64,000 bases of DNA from Siphonodentalium dalli. Lineage: Eukaryota > Mollusca > Scaphopoda > Gadilida > Siphonodentaliidae. The DNA lies in the NCBI GenBank assembly GCA_032622095.1, contig CP136063.1, positions 148,605,379 to 148,669,378 of the forward strand, written 5' to 3'. Positions 23,330-32,567 of the stretch are shown here, piece by piece. The notes beneath the pieces are model-generated. The model saw only the letters and a program-made list of their open reading frames with translations, had not been told where the DNA came from and did not search any database. Made by a program: the position numbers and the translations under genes. The first letter of the stretch is position 1; the number at the start of each line of letters is the position of its first letter.

Positions 23330-24810
23330 TCAATAGATGGATCGTCAACTCACAAACTCAGCGAACGTATTGGCATATGTGGACAACTTGGACAGTGTTT
23401 CGAAGGTTGCTAGCTGTCTCATTCCCTTGGACAGATGTCTATCTGCTAAGGAGAAGACCATATTGTACAGACTACCCACACTTCTTGACCATGATCCGAA
23501 GCAAACTGTGTGACGCCCCGCATTTGTCTCGTCGAATATCTCCCAGTAGAGAGGAACAATGCTCGCGGTGCTAGTTTATGGACATGCGCCATGATAGTGG
23601 GAATGAAATGGGCCACGGTATACACCACCCCTACACCTGGTGCATGTTTAAGATATAGACTGTCATGCCTGTCGGTTTTATTTGGTGTGGTAAGATTGTA
23701 TTTCCACATCCGTTTCGAAGCCTTTCTGATTGAACTACGTACATTTTTGTCTGTATAATACTATGCTAGCCTCCCTCAAAACAGTCGGATGGACTGAAGG
23801 ATAATGTCTTTATAGCATGAATGTATACGTTTTTTGTTATCCTCTCCCAGGGTTAGTGTCAGTACAGTCAGTACGTTGGCGGTATTATTCAAGAAAATGT
23901 CAGGAACTGTGGTGCATTTATTTCACTATGTATTTAAAGAACAATTTACAGTCTCGATGGCAATGGCTGTGGACGTTATGGTCATATGGCTTTATATATA
24001 TAACTTTAGAATATAGCAGTTAATGTCTCATGCAGGAAAATTATCGCAATGGTGATGTTACCAAGAAATCACTTGGTGTACCAACGTTTGTTGAACTGAA
24101 TGCAAGAGCTCATCAACGCATCTGGATGTTCTTCGCGTTGAACATTTCACCCTTTTGTTGATGGCATTTGTACTTTCTTGAACCATACCACCCAGCGTGA
24201 GTATGACATATCAACCAACTATCAAAGGTATCGCCTTTAAGACTACACTCCAGTCTTGGTGGGGCTTATACAACAGTAGCCAATGGCACACGCCTGGTCC
24301 AGCTGTTTAAGAACGGCTTCCAAACGGATGGGAACATACAATCTTAGCATATACAAGGAAAGCAAAGCCACACATGAGATCCTGTTTGAATCTAAAACAT
24401 AACAAAATAAGGGGCGGTGCAGTCATGGTCCAATTTCATCTCCACTATCATGACACATACCCACAAACTAGCACCGTGTGTATTGTTATCATCTGCTTGG
24501 ATATGTTCGGTGAGACGATTGCTGGACGCCAACAAGCTTGTTCTTGTGATCATGTTCAATGAGTTTGGGTATATTATGCATTATGGTCTTCTACGCCTTA
24601 GCAGAAATGCATCCGTCAAATGTCGGGTTTTCAACATTCGAAGCCATATTCAGAAGTTGTCCGGGTACGTCAGTGCATTAGATGAGTATGCGAATTGATG
24701 AACCATATATTGGGAAGTGGCTGTTTGGGAAGATCACCAGGTGTTCACGTTGGTATCCCCATTGGGTCACCAAAGCTGACAATACGCAGATAGATAGGTC
24801 CTTCTGAAAG
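23330..24810. other. Palindrome centre with decayed inverted copies
   Basis: About 23330-23720 and 24410-24810 are inverted copies at lower identity than the outer arms. The minus-strand reading FIPTIMAHVHKLAPRALFLS and the plus-strand reading FISTIMTHTHKLAPCVLLSS are alignable peptides, so the region may derive from a coding sequence. No intact frame or recognised family remains. Confidence 0.5.
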
Positions 24811-25004
24811 CTAGTATACGCATCGACCGAATACCTTTCTAGTGTATCGCACAAGATGACGCCTATACCCCATGTGTAGCATCTGCATTATACCATAAGC
24901 TATACCACGAATGAAGCTCGCTAAGAATTCCAAGCTTTCAAAACAAACACGTGAGCTGGACACCGGCATATGTATTGTTTGAAACATTCCGATAATATCG
25001 GCTT

Positions 25005-25560
25005 CTTTTCAATTTCTGGCCGCCAGTTTGGCCGCCATATTGACTGTGAGTATCACTTGCCAAACCCTAATGAATAATTCATACATATCAACATGTAATG
25101 GTGGGTAGAAATCGCGAAACAATAACGCCCATCCTAAGAAAGTAAAGGAATGTAGGCGTATTTTCAAATTTCGGTCGCCATTTTGGCCGCCATCTTCACT
25201 TTGGAAAACCATTTCTTGCATGAGATGTAAGGTAATTACTTCACCTCAGTAATTCCAACTCAACTGTACGCATGGATGGAATTGTCTCGACAATAATGCC
25301 CAATGATGTGAATATGAGGGAATTTCGGTGATTTTTCAAAATCTGTCCGCCATTGTGGGCGCCATTTTCGATTTGGGGTACTTTTATTTGAATACGGTAC
25401 AAGGAAAGTTATTCGTCTAAGTGTTCCCAACACACAATAGTAAGCAGGTGTGGAGTTTTCATGACAATAATGCTCACTGATGTTAAAATCGGCGATTTTC
25501 GGCGATTTTTTATTTCTGGTGGCCATTTTGGCCGCCATCGTGGATTTGGGTAAATATTCC
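25005..25560 (-). repeat. ~165-170 bp units with ATGGCGGCC cores (right arm)
   Basis: Mirror copy of the left-arm units, with cores near 25030, 25190, 25358 and 25530 on the minus strand. A further mirrored pair is at about 32055 and 32215. Confidence 0.75.
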
Positions 25561-25860
25561 TCAACTCAGATATAAGAGGAATCCTAGCTCGAGTATCCCC
25601 TGCACATATATATGCATGGATGTTGTTATAATAGCAATAACATTTATTGATTCGAAACATTACATCGCGTTATTAAGTAGATTCGGCTTTGACCTATTAT
25701 ATATATCTTTATTCCTCCATATAATGAAGAGCATATATATAAACATTATAAATAAATTGAGAACACAAATACATCCTGCATGCAGGAATTTGGCTATACA
25801 ATATATAGGGTTATATAATTTGACTGACAAAGACAAATACGAACATATTTGAGGGCATAT

Positions 25861-26215
25861 AAGTATGTATACCCTCACGAGCACCGGCACGATCACACAT
25901 CCGCACATTCACATACACGCCCACCCTCACATACATACATACACATAGATACACACATACATACATATACATACACATGTATATACTCATATATACATAT
26001 ATATACGAAAATATACATGAAAACACATATAAATGCGCGCGAGAGCGCAAATGCACGTACACAGCCGCGCCAGAACTCGTGAATATATGCACGGTTATAT
26101 ACATATATATAAATGTTCATTTACATATATATGCTTATATTCATATACATACATTCACGTAGACATACACACACCAACACACACATATATGAATACATAT
26201 GTAACGGTCAGGTAC
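25861..26215. repeat. CATA/CACATA microsatellite region in the LINE 3' UTR
   Basis: Mixed CATACATA, CACATACA and ATATACAT tracts. The open frames on both strands here are tyrosine/threonine/histidine repeats and not genes. Confidence 0.85.
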
Positions 26216-26444
26216 CTATATATGCACGTTTATATGTGCATGTATATCTGATTAAATATACACCAAGGCATATATGGAACATGGCTGTATGATGAAGTAA
26301 AGGGTATGGAATAATTCGCATTGAGCTGAAGCGGGACGTTTTATGCTGTGTTAAAGAAAGGTTATGCTTTGTTAAGACGGTTATCTGAAGTGCAAGCGAG
26401 ATAACTCCAAAGTTTGGATAATTGCGAAAGTTATATGGCATGAA

Positions 26445-26499
26445 TATACATATATATATATATATATACACATGCATATGTATATATACACCTATACAC

Positions 26500-26547
<48 letters not shown>

Positions 26548-26548
26548 T
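26445..26548. repeat. (TA)n-rich microsatellite in the LINE 3' UTR
   Basis: Two TATATATA blocks joined by CACATG/TACAC interruptions. Confidence 0.9.
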
Positions 26549-26580
26549 TACGCCTATATATGTATACACACATACAATTA

Positions 26581-26663
26581 CACATGGGTATGGCTTGTGT
26601 TATCATGCATCCGGGAGAATACACATGGGTATGGTTTGTGTGATCATGCATCCGGGAGAATAC
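26581..26663. repeat. 41 bp tandem duplication in the LINE 3' UTR
   Basis: CACATGGGTATGG followed by TTGTGT and ATCATGCATCCGGGAGAAT is present twice at a 41 bp offset with two or three differences. Confidence 0.9.
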
Positions 26664-26910
26664 TAAGATTCATGGATGTCCGTTGAAGTGAGCTTAGTGA
26701 GGCTATGTGAAGTGTATAGTACGTAAACTGTAAACAGTGTATACATGTAGGAAATATGGGTAATTTTAAATATATACATATTTGGCGGAAGGATGCATGG
26801 TACTGAATTGGCCAATGCTACATATGACAGAGATAATTTACCAAATAACAGTAAATGAATTAATAGAACATTAACGCTATTCTACTCCGAAAGAGCGCTG
26901 GTCACTTTAG

Positions 26911-29900
26911 TTAACCATTATCAAAATGAAACCGTTTCCACATAAATGCAGATGTCCTAACGAGCAAGCGAGACAGATTAGAGTGGTTATCTGAGAGTAG
27001 AGCGAGATCTCTAGGTGGCGATCCCAGAAGGGCAGACAGTAGCTGCAAACGGGGTATTTGGTCTAGGTAGAGGAAACAGTCAATGCCATAATTGTCAATG
27101 ATGTGGTACCACATGTCATTCCGAATATGTAGCAATGACGGGCAGTCTAACAAGATATGTTGTACTACACATGAGTAGGTCGCTAAACAATGTTTGCATA
27201 TATCATTTTGTCCGAAAGCTGTATGTGCGATTATGCGACCGATCAAGAGGAATACAAATTTTTCCTCCGGAAATTGTGAGCATAGTTTCCATATACCGAT
27301 CGTCCGTAGCGTGGGGTGAATGGTACGGAATGCTGTTAAAGAGGAGTCGTCGGAGATACGATTATACCAGTCAAGTTCATCTAACTCCTTTACAGCTGTC
27401 CTTAACAAGCGTTTCCACACCACGGGCGATGGAAATTCATTGGAATTAGCATATTCAATAAGGTGATGTTCCATATTATATTTGCATAGAATGCGCCATA
27501 TGTCATGTATAAAAGATGTTTCATCCGTTGACAGACCAGATATGAAATCATACAAACGTCGTAGGAATAACTGTTTTGATGCTTTCTCGTGATTTGGCCC
27601 ACAGAAAGCGCCAAGCATTGAGAGTTTCCGACGATCGATCCACGATTCTAGCGAGGAACAGCCTAGACAGCCTTGTGCAATAACTGTTCGGGTCCTCGTC
27701 GGAAAACCTTGCATATGCTTGATGCAAACTCTGTGGGCCTTCTCAAGCTTATCTATTTGTGTTGTGTTTAGGTTCCAGAGAAGTTCACTGCCATACAACC
27801 CTGAAGGGATGACTATTGTTCTGTAAAGTTTGTATGAACTTTGAGGAGAGATACCACCAGGGTATAGGCCAACATCGGAGAGGCCGAAATATGCCCCCCT
27901 TAATTTTGTGCATATAGCATCGACAAATTTGTTATTGAAATAGGATTTGGAAAGCAGAATTCCCAGGTGAGTATAGGAGTCAACTTCTCCGAGAAAGGAT
28001 GATCCAAATGGCCATGATCTTGCACATTTATCGGCTTCTTGTTTTGATTCATTGAAAACCATTATGACGGTTTTCGATGAATTATAACTGAAGCGCCATT
28101 TATTACTGTATTCAATGCATAATTCATATAAGCCAATAAGACCTGGGCGGGATAGAGAGAGAAGCATCATATCATCGGCTTGGGTGGGAGATGAACAATT
28201 CAGTGAGTGGATACGAAGACCCAATTTTGATTTTTCAATAATATGGAGGAGATCGTCTGCGTATATTTTGTACCACAGAGGTGATAATATTGATCCTTGT
28301 CTGGTTCCTTGGGACAAGGAGAACCAGTCGGAATATGTTCCGTCGCTGCGGATACAACATTTTATGCCAGATAATAAATCTCGTATGATGAGCCATGTTT
28401 TGCCTTGTAATCCTCTGTGAAATAATTTGTACAAGAGGCCATTTATCCATACACAGTCGAAAGCTTTACGCACGTCCAATAGACACGAGTAAAGCTTATT
28501 GTGTTGTTCCCTGGCGTAACTAATACATTCTTGTACAAAACAGGATGTCATGGTGCAACTGATCCCTTTTTCGAAACCGTGCTGTAACGGATGGACGGCG
28601 ATTGAAGATGGCATATACGTTTCCAATCTAAGAGATACCACTCTCTCAAATAGCTTGTAAATGGCAGGTAATATGGTAATTGCTCTATAGCTATCAAAGC
28701 TGTCTTTAGGTTTTCGACCACCCTTGTAAAGAGACACCATGACGCCCCGTTTCGCTGCAAGAGGTACATGTGAGTATTCAAACATATATGAGAATAAATG
28801 TGCGAGGCAATTGAGCAACGCTTCACCACCGAAAATTATGTGCTCATAGGAAATTGAGTCGTATCCATGTGCTTTGTTCCTATCTAATCTGTTGAGTAAT
28901 TTACTGAGTTCACATGCGGTTACAGGGTGTGTAATAAGTACATCACATGAGCTTGAGGATGAGTGATCGGTGGTGTTTTTGATGAAATTATTTACAAAGT
29001 TATAGTTGTCCTCATCATATAACGGATCAGTTGACTCAGTGAAGATTGATTTATAATATTCAGCCCATGCGCTGACTATCTCCGTTCTACCTCTGAGAAT
29101 GGTGTCGTTATGTTTGAAGAACGGGAGAGAACGGTTGTGACTTTTTCTGTTATTTTTCAGTAAGCGGTAGAATGTTGCTATGTCAAGTTCGGCTAGATTG
29201 TCAAGATCGGAATGCTTATCACGCAAAAATTTACTGGATTTTCTACGGTGAACAGAACGGAAGTTACGTTTTGCATCTTTATAGTTTACATAGGAAGGAA
29301 ATAAGTTGCCTCTTGGTCGGCCATCTTGAATCCAGAGGACTCGTAATTCGTCCATCGTTTTATGCAGGGCACGAAGTTCATCGTCCCAGAAAGGCTTCAG
29401 GTGCCTTTGAAATTTTGATATGGGAATGACTTCTCTGGATGAACGCAGAAGCGCGTTTACTATATCGTTGTAATATTGATCCAACAAGAATATATCGGTA
29501 ATTTGAAACTGAGGGAGGTACGATTCCAGTTTCGACTGGTAATTTTCAAGAAGATCGGTGTTGTTATTTAAAAGCTTCCATTTGAATTTCTCTGGAGCCT
29601 GACTGAAGCTGTCTGTCGGAGAATTGTTGAGATCAAATTCGATAGACATTTCGATAGGCCTATGATTGGAAACATTAAGGGAAGCATCGTCAAGTATGTG
29701 AGCATTAATTACATGGTGTAAATCGCATGACCGGATAAGAAAATGGTCGATATTAGAGCCGGCTGAAGAATCATCAGCAGGTACGAATGTTGTTATATTT
29801 GAGTCGGCGCAGAGGACTTCAATGACAGACTTTAAAGAGAAGTGTGCCAGCAATTCATGAAATCGCTTATTACGAGCGTCACTTCTCGACAACGTCCCAT

Positions 29901-30363
29901 TGAAGTCACCCATCAGGATCGGAGTACCTAGAGGTATGTAAAATTCTAAGATATCGTACAATGACTTGATATATGCATCGTATAGTTCGACTGGAGAGTT
30001 TGAGGAAGGTAAGTATACTTGAAATATGTACATGAAAGAATTTGGAGTAATTTCGAGCTGTATAGCTGCTATGCGGTCATCTTCAAGGTCGATGACTGAA
30101 ATTTTAGAGTCGTGACGTTCGTGCCATAATATGCTGACCCCACCAGAGGTTCTCCCTCTCTGATTTGGCTGTCGTTGTCTTTGATCATAGACGGTGTGCG
30201 CGCGATAGCTGGGAGACAGGGTGTCCATGAAACTTGCATTCGCACTGCACAGCCAGTGTTCACTGACGCCACAAATGTCGACTGAATTATTCGACAGCAA
30301 ATTTACTAGATATGAAGATGAGCTGAAAATACCAGTTACATTCCAACTGAGAAGCTTAAACAT
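26911..30363 (-). CDS. LINE ORF2: endonuclease / reverse transcriptase, intact (1150 aa)
   Basis: This is the retrotransposition enzyme: it nicks target DNA and reverse-transcribes the element RNA from the nick. The frame is uninterrupted from an ATG at 30363. An AP-endonuclease-like domain fills residues 1 to about 245, with Asn8 (SWNV), Glu35 (SEHW), Asp153/Asn155 (MGDFNG), IDH at 205-207 and SNHRP at 232-236. The RT domain (about 480-780) has KRGVMVSLYKGGRKP, motif A LDVRKAFDCVW (about 630), motif B SQGTRQGSILSP, and motif C QADDMMLLSL (about 730), where Gln-Ala precedes Asp-Asp rather than Tyr-Ala. A C-terminal C-x2-C-x9-H-x4-C cluster (CKHCLATYSCVVQH, about 1050-1075) is likely a nucleic-acid-binding zinc finger. 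No RNase H domain is seen. All visible catalytic residues are present, so it may be functional. ORF1 ends 44 bp upstream. Confidence 0.93.
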   Translation of the reverse strand: MFKLLSWNVTGIFSSSSYLVNLLSNNSVDICGVSEHWLCSANASFMDTLSPSYRAHTVYDQRQRQPNQRGRTSGGVSILWHERHDSKISVIDLEDDRIAAIQLEITPNSFMYIFQVYLPSSNSPVELYDAYIKSLYDILEFYIPLGTPILMGDFNGTLSRSDARNKRFHELLAHFSLKSVIEVLCADSNITTFVPADDSSAGSNIDHFLIRSCDLHHVINAHILDDASLNVSNHRPIEMSIEFDLNNSPTDSFSQAPEKFKWKLLNNNTDLLENYQSKLESYLPQFQITDIFLLDQYYNDIVNALLRSSREVIPISKFQRHLKPFWDDELRALHKTMDELRVLWIQDGRPRGNLFPSYVNYKDAKRNFRSVHRRKSSKFLRDKHSDLDNLAELDIATFYRLLKNNRKSHNRSLPFFKHNDTILRGRTEIVSAWAEYYKSIFTESTDPLYDEDNYNFVNNFIKNTTDHSSSSSCDVLITHPVTACELSKLLNRLDRNKAHGYDSISYEHIIFGGEALLNCLAHLFSYMFEYSHVPLAAKRGVMVSLYKGGRKPKDSFDSYRAITILPAIYKLFERVVSLRLETYMPSSIAVHPLQHGFEKGISCTMTSCFVQECISYAREQHNKLYSCLLDVRKAFDCVWINGLLYKLFHRGLQGKTWLIIRDLLSGIKCCIRSDGTYSDWFSLSQGTRQGSILSPLWYKIYADDLLHIIEKSKLGLRIHSLNCSSPTQADDMMLLSLSRPGLIGLYELCIEYSNKWRFSYNSSKTVIMVFNESKQEADKCARSWPFGSSFLGEVDSYTHLGILLSKSYFNNKFVDAICTKLRGAYFGLSDVGLYPGGISPQSSYKLYRTIVIPSGLYGSELLWNLNTTQIDKLEKAHRVCIKHMQGFPTRTRTVIAQGCLGCSSLESWIDRRKLSMLGAFCGPNHEKASKQLFLRRLYDFISGLSTDETSFIHDIWRILCKYNMEHHLIEYANSNEFPSPVVWKRLLRTAVKELDELDWYNRISDDSSLTAFRTIHPTLRTIGIWKLCSQFPEEKFVFLLIGRIIAHTAFGQNDICKHCLATYSCVVQHILLDCPSLLHIRNDMWYHIIDNYGIDCFLYLDQIPRLQLLSALLGSPPRDLALLSDNHSNLSRLLVRTSAFMWKRFHFDNG

Positions 30364-30407
30364 TATAGGTTGATTTTACTTAGTTCGAGCCACGCAAGAG
30401 ATTAGAG

Positions 30408-31541
30408 TTAAGATCTGTCGTATTGGGAGTACATTTCCCTGCAACGGACTCCTTTAGGCCAGAAATTATAACCCAAGACACGGTCCACATCTGACGAGAG
30501 AACATTAACGGTGGCGTATGCTGGTTTGTTACGACCGTCCACATACATCCTCACGACTGAGAACGATATATCGCTGGTATGAAGATGGTATTCCACATGG
30601 TCCTGAGTTACTTCAGGTGTCAGATTATCCACTTTCAAGCGCACAGTAGTAATTGGATAAGTACAGCTGTATCGAGACTTTCCGGAGGAAAGACGTCTGA
30701 ATCGGCGGCCATGTTCGAATTTACTACGATCACCCTTATCGTGTTGACGGTGAATTCTATCGTTTGCAGGAGCGCGATCGGTTTTTGGCGAATCAGCGTC
30801 GTCGATGATTATGTATGAGGAATCGTCATGATGCGATGTCTCCGGTGGAGATTTGCATTCTTGCTGTCGCCTATAGTCAGGGCGCGTCTGATCGTCTGGG
30901 CAGTGCTCCTGACTATATCTGGGTGGATTGGTCTGAAAGTTGTTCATTTTGTCGCGCAACTCCTGGAAGAATCCACCTATTGTTGATTTGATGAAGGATA
31001 CACACTCTTCGGAAAGTTTATTGTTGTTCAACATCTTCTCGAATTTGTTTTTCTGAACGAGAATGTCGCTAAGGAGACCATTCACGGTACCGATTGATCC
31101 TTTGTTTGATTTTATTTTCTCATGTATATTGGTTATTGTTTCGTCACATTTATGTTGAAGTTTATCCATGCCGACCTTTATTTCATCCATTCCATCCTTT
31201 ATGTCATCTCTTAAAGTTCTCAAATCTGAGCCTCTTTGTTTAGAGTTATCATTCTTTGTTTGTTCAATGCGTTCTACTGCTAATTTATTTTTGTTAACTT
31301 GATCCTTTAGTTCTTTCACATCTTTTTCCAACAAGTTCATTTTGTTATTTATGTTTGTTAGTTGTCCTTTCAAAGCGGGTATATTCTCCTTAATGACAGA
31401 ATACATTTCCGATTTGGACTCTTTAAGTTGAACAATTTCCGCTCTCATTTCAGTTATGTTCAACAAAACATATTTCATGTCGGTGGATATCTCTGGAGAC
31501 ACCGGAACAGTCGGATCGAGTGCCTGACTGCGACTGGCCAC
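30408..31541 (-). CDS. LINE ORF1, main part: coiled coil plus RRM-like domain
   Basis: Likely the RNA-binding ORF1 protein of the element. Residues from about 20 to 200 are rich in heptad-spaced Leu/Ile/Met with charged residues (for example MNLLEKDVKELKDQVNKNK), indicating a coiled coil for multimerisation. A low-complexity polar stretch (about 205-300) follows. The C-terminus holds TVRLKVDNLTPEVTQDHVEY, where LKVDNL matches the RNP2 pattern of an RRM, and a later strand AYATVNV. The frame has no ATG at its start: it opens just after a TGA at about 31558, and the first in-frame near-start is GTG at 31541. It therefore probably continues from the upstream ORF by a frameshift, or a one-base indel has broken a single ORF1. 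Confidence 0.75.
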   Translation of the reverse strand: MASRSQALDPTVPVSPEISTDMKYVLLNITEMRAEIVQLKESKSEMYSVIKENIPALKGQLTNINNKMNLLEKDVKELKDQVNKNKLAVERIEQTKNDNSKQRGSDLRTLRDDIKDGMDEIKVGMDKLQHKCDETITNIHEKIKSNKGSIGTVNGLLSDILVQKNKFEKMLNNNKLSEECVSFIKSTIGGFFQELRDKMNNFQTNPPRYSQEHCPDDQTRPDYRRQQECKSPPETSHHDDSSYIIIDDADSPKTDRAPANDRIHRQHDKGDRSKFEHGRRFRRLSSGKSRYSCTYPITTVRLKVDNLTPEVTQDHVEYHLHTSDISFSVVRMYVDGRNKPAYATVNVLSSDVDRVLGYNFWPKGVRCREMYSQYDRS

Positions 31542-31980
31542 GTGGAATTTTGCCTTTACTCAGTATTTCAGATATATCGACTGTTGAATCGATAAGATGG
31601 GCAAGCATGTTATAAATGTCACGAGCCAGTTTGTGTGCAATACTCCCGTCTGGGTTGTTTGGAGATTTGATGCGTCTCTTAAGGACGGCGCTACCTAGAA
31701 CTGATGTGTTAGGTTTGTTTTTGATTTCATCAAATACATTTGTACGCATTTTATCCAGAATAGAGTCTGAAGCGTTGGTAGTAGACAACAGAGTGTCGAT
31801 GAAGTGATCCTGAGTCGTGTTATGTATAAAACTTGCCACCCAAGTTTGCAGCTGCGATATGTGGGCTGATGTATGGACATGAGAATGAGATGTGTCATAT
31901 TCGGACACTACAGAGTTAGACAGCACTTCAAGTGATGACTCCAATGTGGACAAATCGCTGACTTCGACTTCTCCGTTCAT
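31450..31980 (-). CDS. LINE ORF1, N-terminal part in another frame
   Basis: Begins at ATG 31980, exactly at the junction with the palindrome arm; the apparent upstream residues come from host sequence. It reads MNGEVEVSDLSTLESS, then a helical-looking segment to about DISEILSKGK, after which the frame runs into out-of-register sequence shared with the downstream ORF (overlap about 31450-31557). The downstream frame is +1 relative to this one. No known domain is recognised. It either is a separate small ORF, or forms one ORF1 with the downstream part through a +1 shift near the AAAGGCAAAATT stretch, or reflects a mutation in this copy. Confidence 0.6.
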   Translation of the reverse strand: MNGEVEVSDLSTLESSLEVLSNSVVSEYDTSHSHVHTSAHISQLQTWVASFIHNTTQDHFIDTLLSTTNASDSILDKMRTNVFDEIKNKPNTSVLGSAVLKRRIKSPNNPDGSIAHKLARDIYNMLAHLIDSTVDISEILSKGKIPRGQSQSGTRSDCSGVSRDIHRHEICFVEHN

Positions 31981-32378
31981 ATGCCAACATTTTCCCACAG
32001 AGACAAACGAAAGGTGGTAACATGTCAGAAAAATAGCATATTTTCACATTTCGGCGGCCATCTTGGCCGCCATATTGGATTCTGGTGTCGGATTTTTGGC
32101 TAATTTGTAAGGGTTGTATATTAGCATAACGAATCGAGCGGAAAACAAGACCGCATGTGATATCATCTTTACTATAACGGCGATCAAAGAGACATGGTGC
32201 ATTTAAAAAAAATGGCCGCCATGATGGACGCCATCTTGTCTGGAGTCTCTGCGGCCACTTTTTGTTCTTGTTAACAAGTGAAAAAAATTATAGGAGACCT
32301 TAAGGAAGAAAATTGGTGGGGTGAAGTTGAGTCCTGGGGGGGGGGGGTGCAGAGGTCGACCAATATCTCCTGGACTAT

Positions 32379-32527
32379 TAGTTCAATTATACTAAATACC
32401 AAGGGAAGCTAGGTACAAAAATTTGTGATATCTGAGTACGAACGTCTGAGTGTTCCCCTATCGTATTGCGATAATCGCCAACCGAATTCTGTCACTTCCG
32501 GTTTTTTCACCTGGAGCGACGTCCAAA
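32379..32527 (+). promoter_or_regulatory. Likely UQCRB promoter / 5' UTR with ETS (GABP) site
   Basis: Only about 150 bp separate the palindrome's right end from the candidate start codon. CACTTCCGGT at 32493-32502 matches the ETS/GABP (NRF-2) core, and the start codon lies in CAAAATGGCTGC, a YY1-like pattern. Both motifs are common at start sites of vertebrate respiratory-chain genes. No TATA box stands out. Confidence 0.5.
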
Positions 32528-32567
32528 ATGGCTGCGAGATTCGGCAACATCAAGGTTATTCGCAAAG
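32528..32567 (+). CDS. UQCRB: UQCRB exon 1 (candidate): complex III subunit 7
   Basis: ATG at 32528 opens 13 codons (MAARFGNIKVIRK) plus one base, then a donor AAAG/gtgact. The one-base remainder joins exactly with the two-base lead of exon 2 to give Ala, so the phase fits. UQCRB N-termini are short and poorly conserved, starting with a MAxK/R-type sequence before the first conserved Trp/Arg-Lys block, and the joined N-terminus has about the expected length. An ETS site sits 26 bp upstream. Against it: the intron would be ~27 kb, and another possible first exon (52077) lies inside it. The call rests on phase, position and promoter motifs, not on protein similarity. Confidence 0.5.

Larger units (their letters stand above)
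25701..31980 (-). mobile_element. APE-type non-LTR retrotransposon, nearly complete
   Basis: Minus-strand order: ORF1 (two frames), ORF2, ~1.2 kb 3' UTR rich in microsatellites, and a 3' terminus ATATGGAGGAATAAAGATAT at about 25701. The junctions are set by comparison with the uninterrupted left palindrome arm: homology stops at 31981 and resumes at about 25700. The corresponding left-arm stretch 21940-22054 (~115 bp) is missing from the right arm, and no target duplication is visible. The 5' end falls at an ATG (31980), so the copy is probably 5'-truncated. Clade not assigned. Confidence 0.85.
21541..32378. mobile_element. Large palindromic (foldback-like) element with a nested LINE
   Basis: The left arm (21541 to about 23720) and right arm (about 24410-25700 continued at 31981-32378) are diverged reverse complements. 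Anchors include ATAGTCCAGGAGATATTGG at both outer ends, CTTAAGGTCTCCTATAAT / its complement, GCTCGATTCGTTATGC, GATGGCGGCCAAAATGGCCA, GGATGGGCGTTATTGTTTCG, and near the centre ATCATG followed by CACAAACTAGCACCG. About 690 bp around 24065 forms the loop. The right arm is split by a ~6.3 kb LINE; the left arm has a ~375 bp extra segment (about 22765-23137). No convincing flanking duplication was found, so it could also be an inverted segmental duplication rather than a transposon. Confidence 0.8.

Noticed and set aside
25811-26666. Several open frames rich in Tyr/His/Thr/Ile
   Set aside because: They are translations of CATA/TA microsatellites in the LINE 3' UTR.
32379-32390. Target duplication for the large palindrome
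   Set aside because: Flanks at 21540 and 32379 share no convincing direct repeat, so none is claimed.
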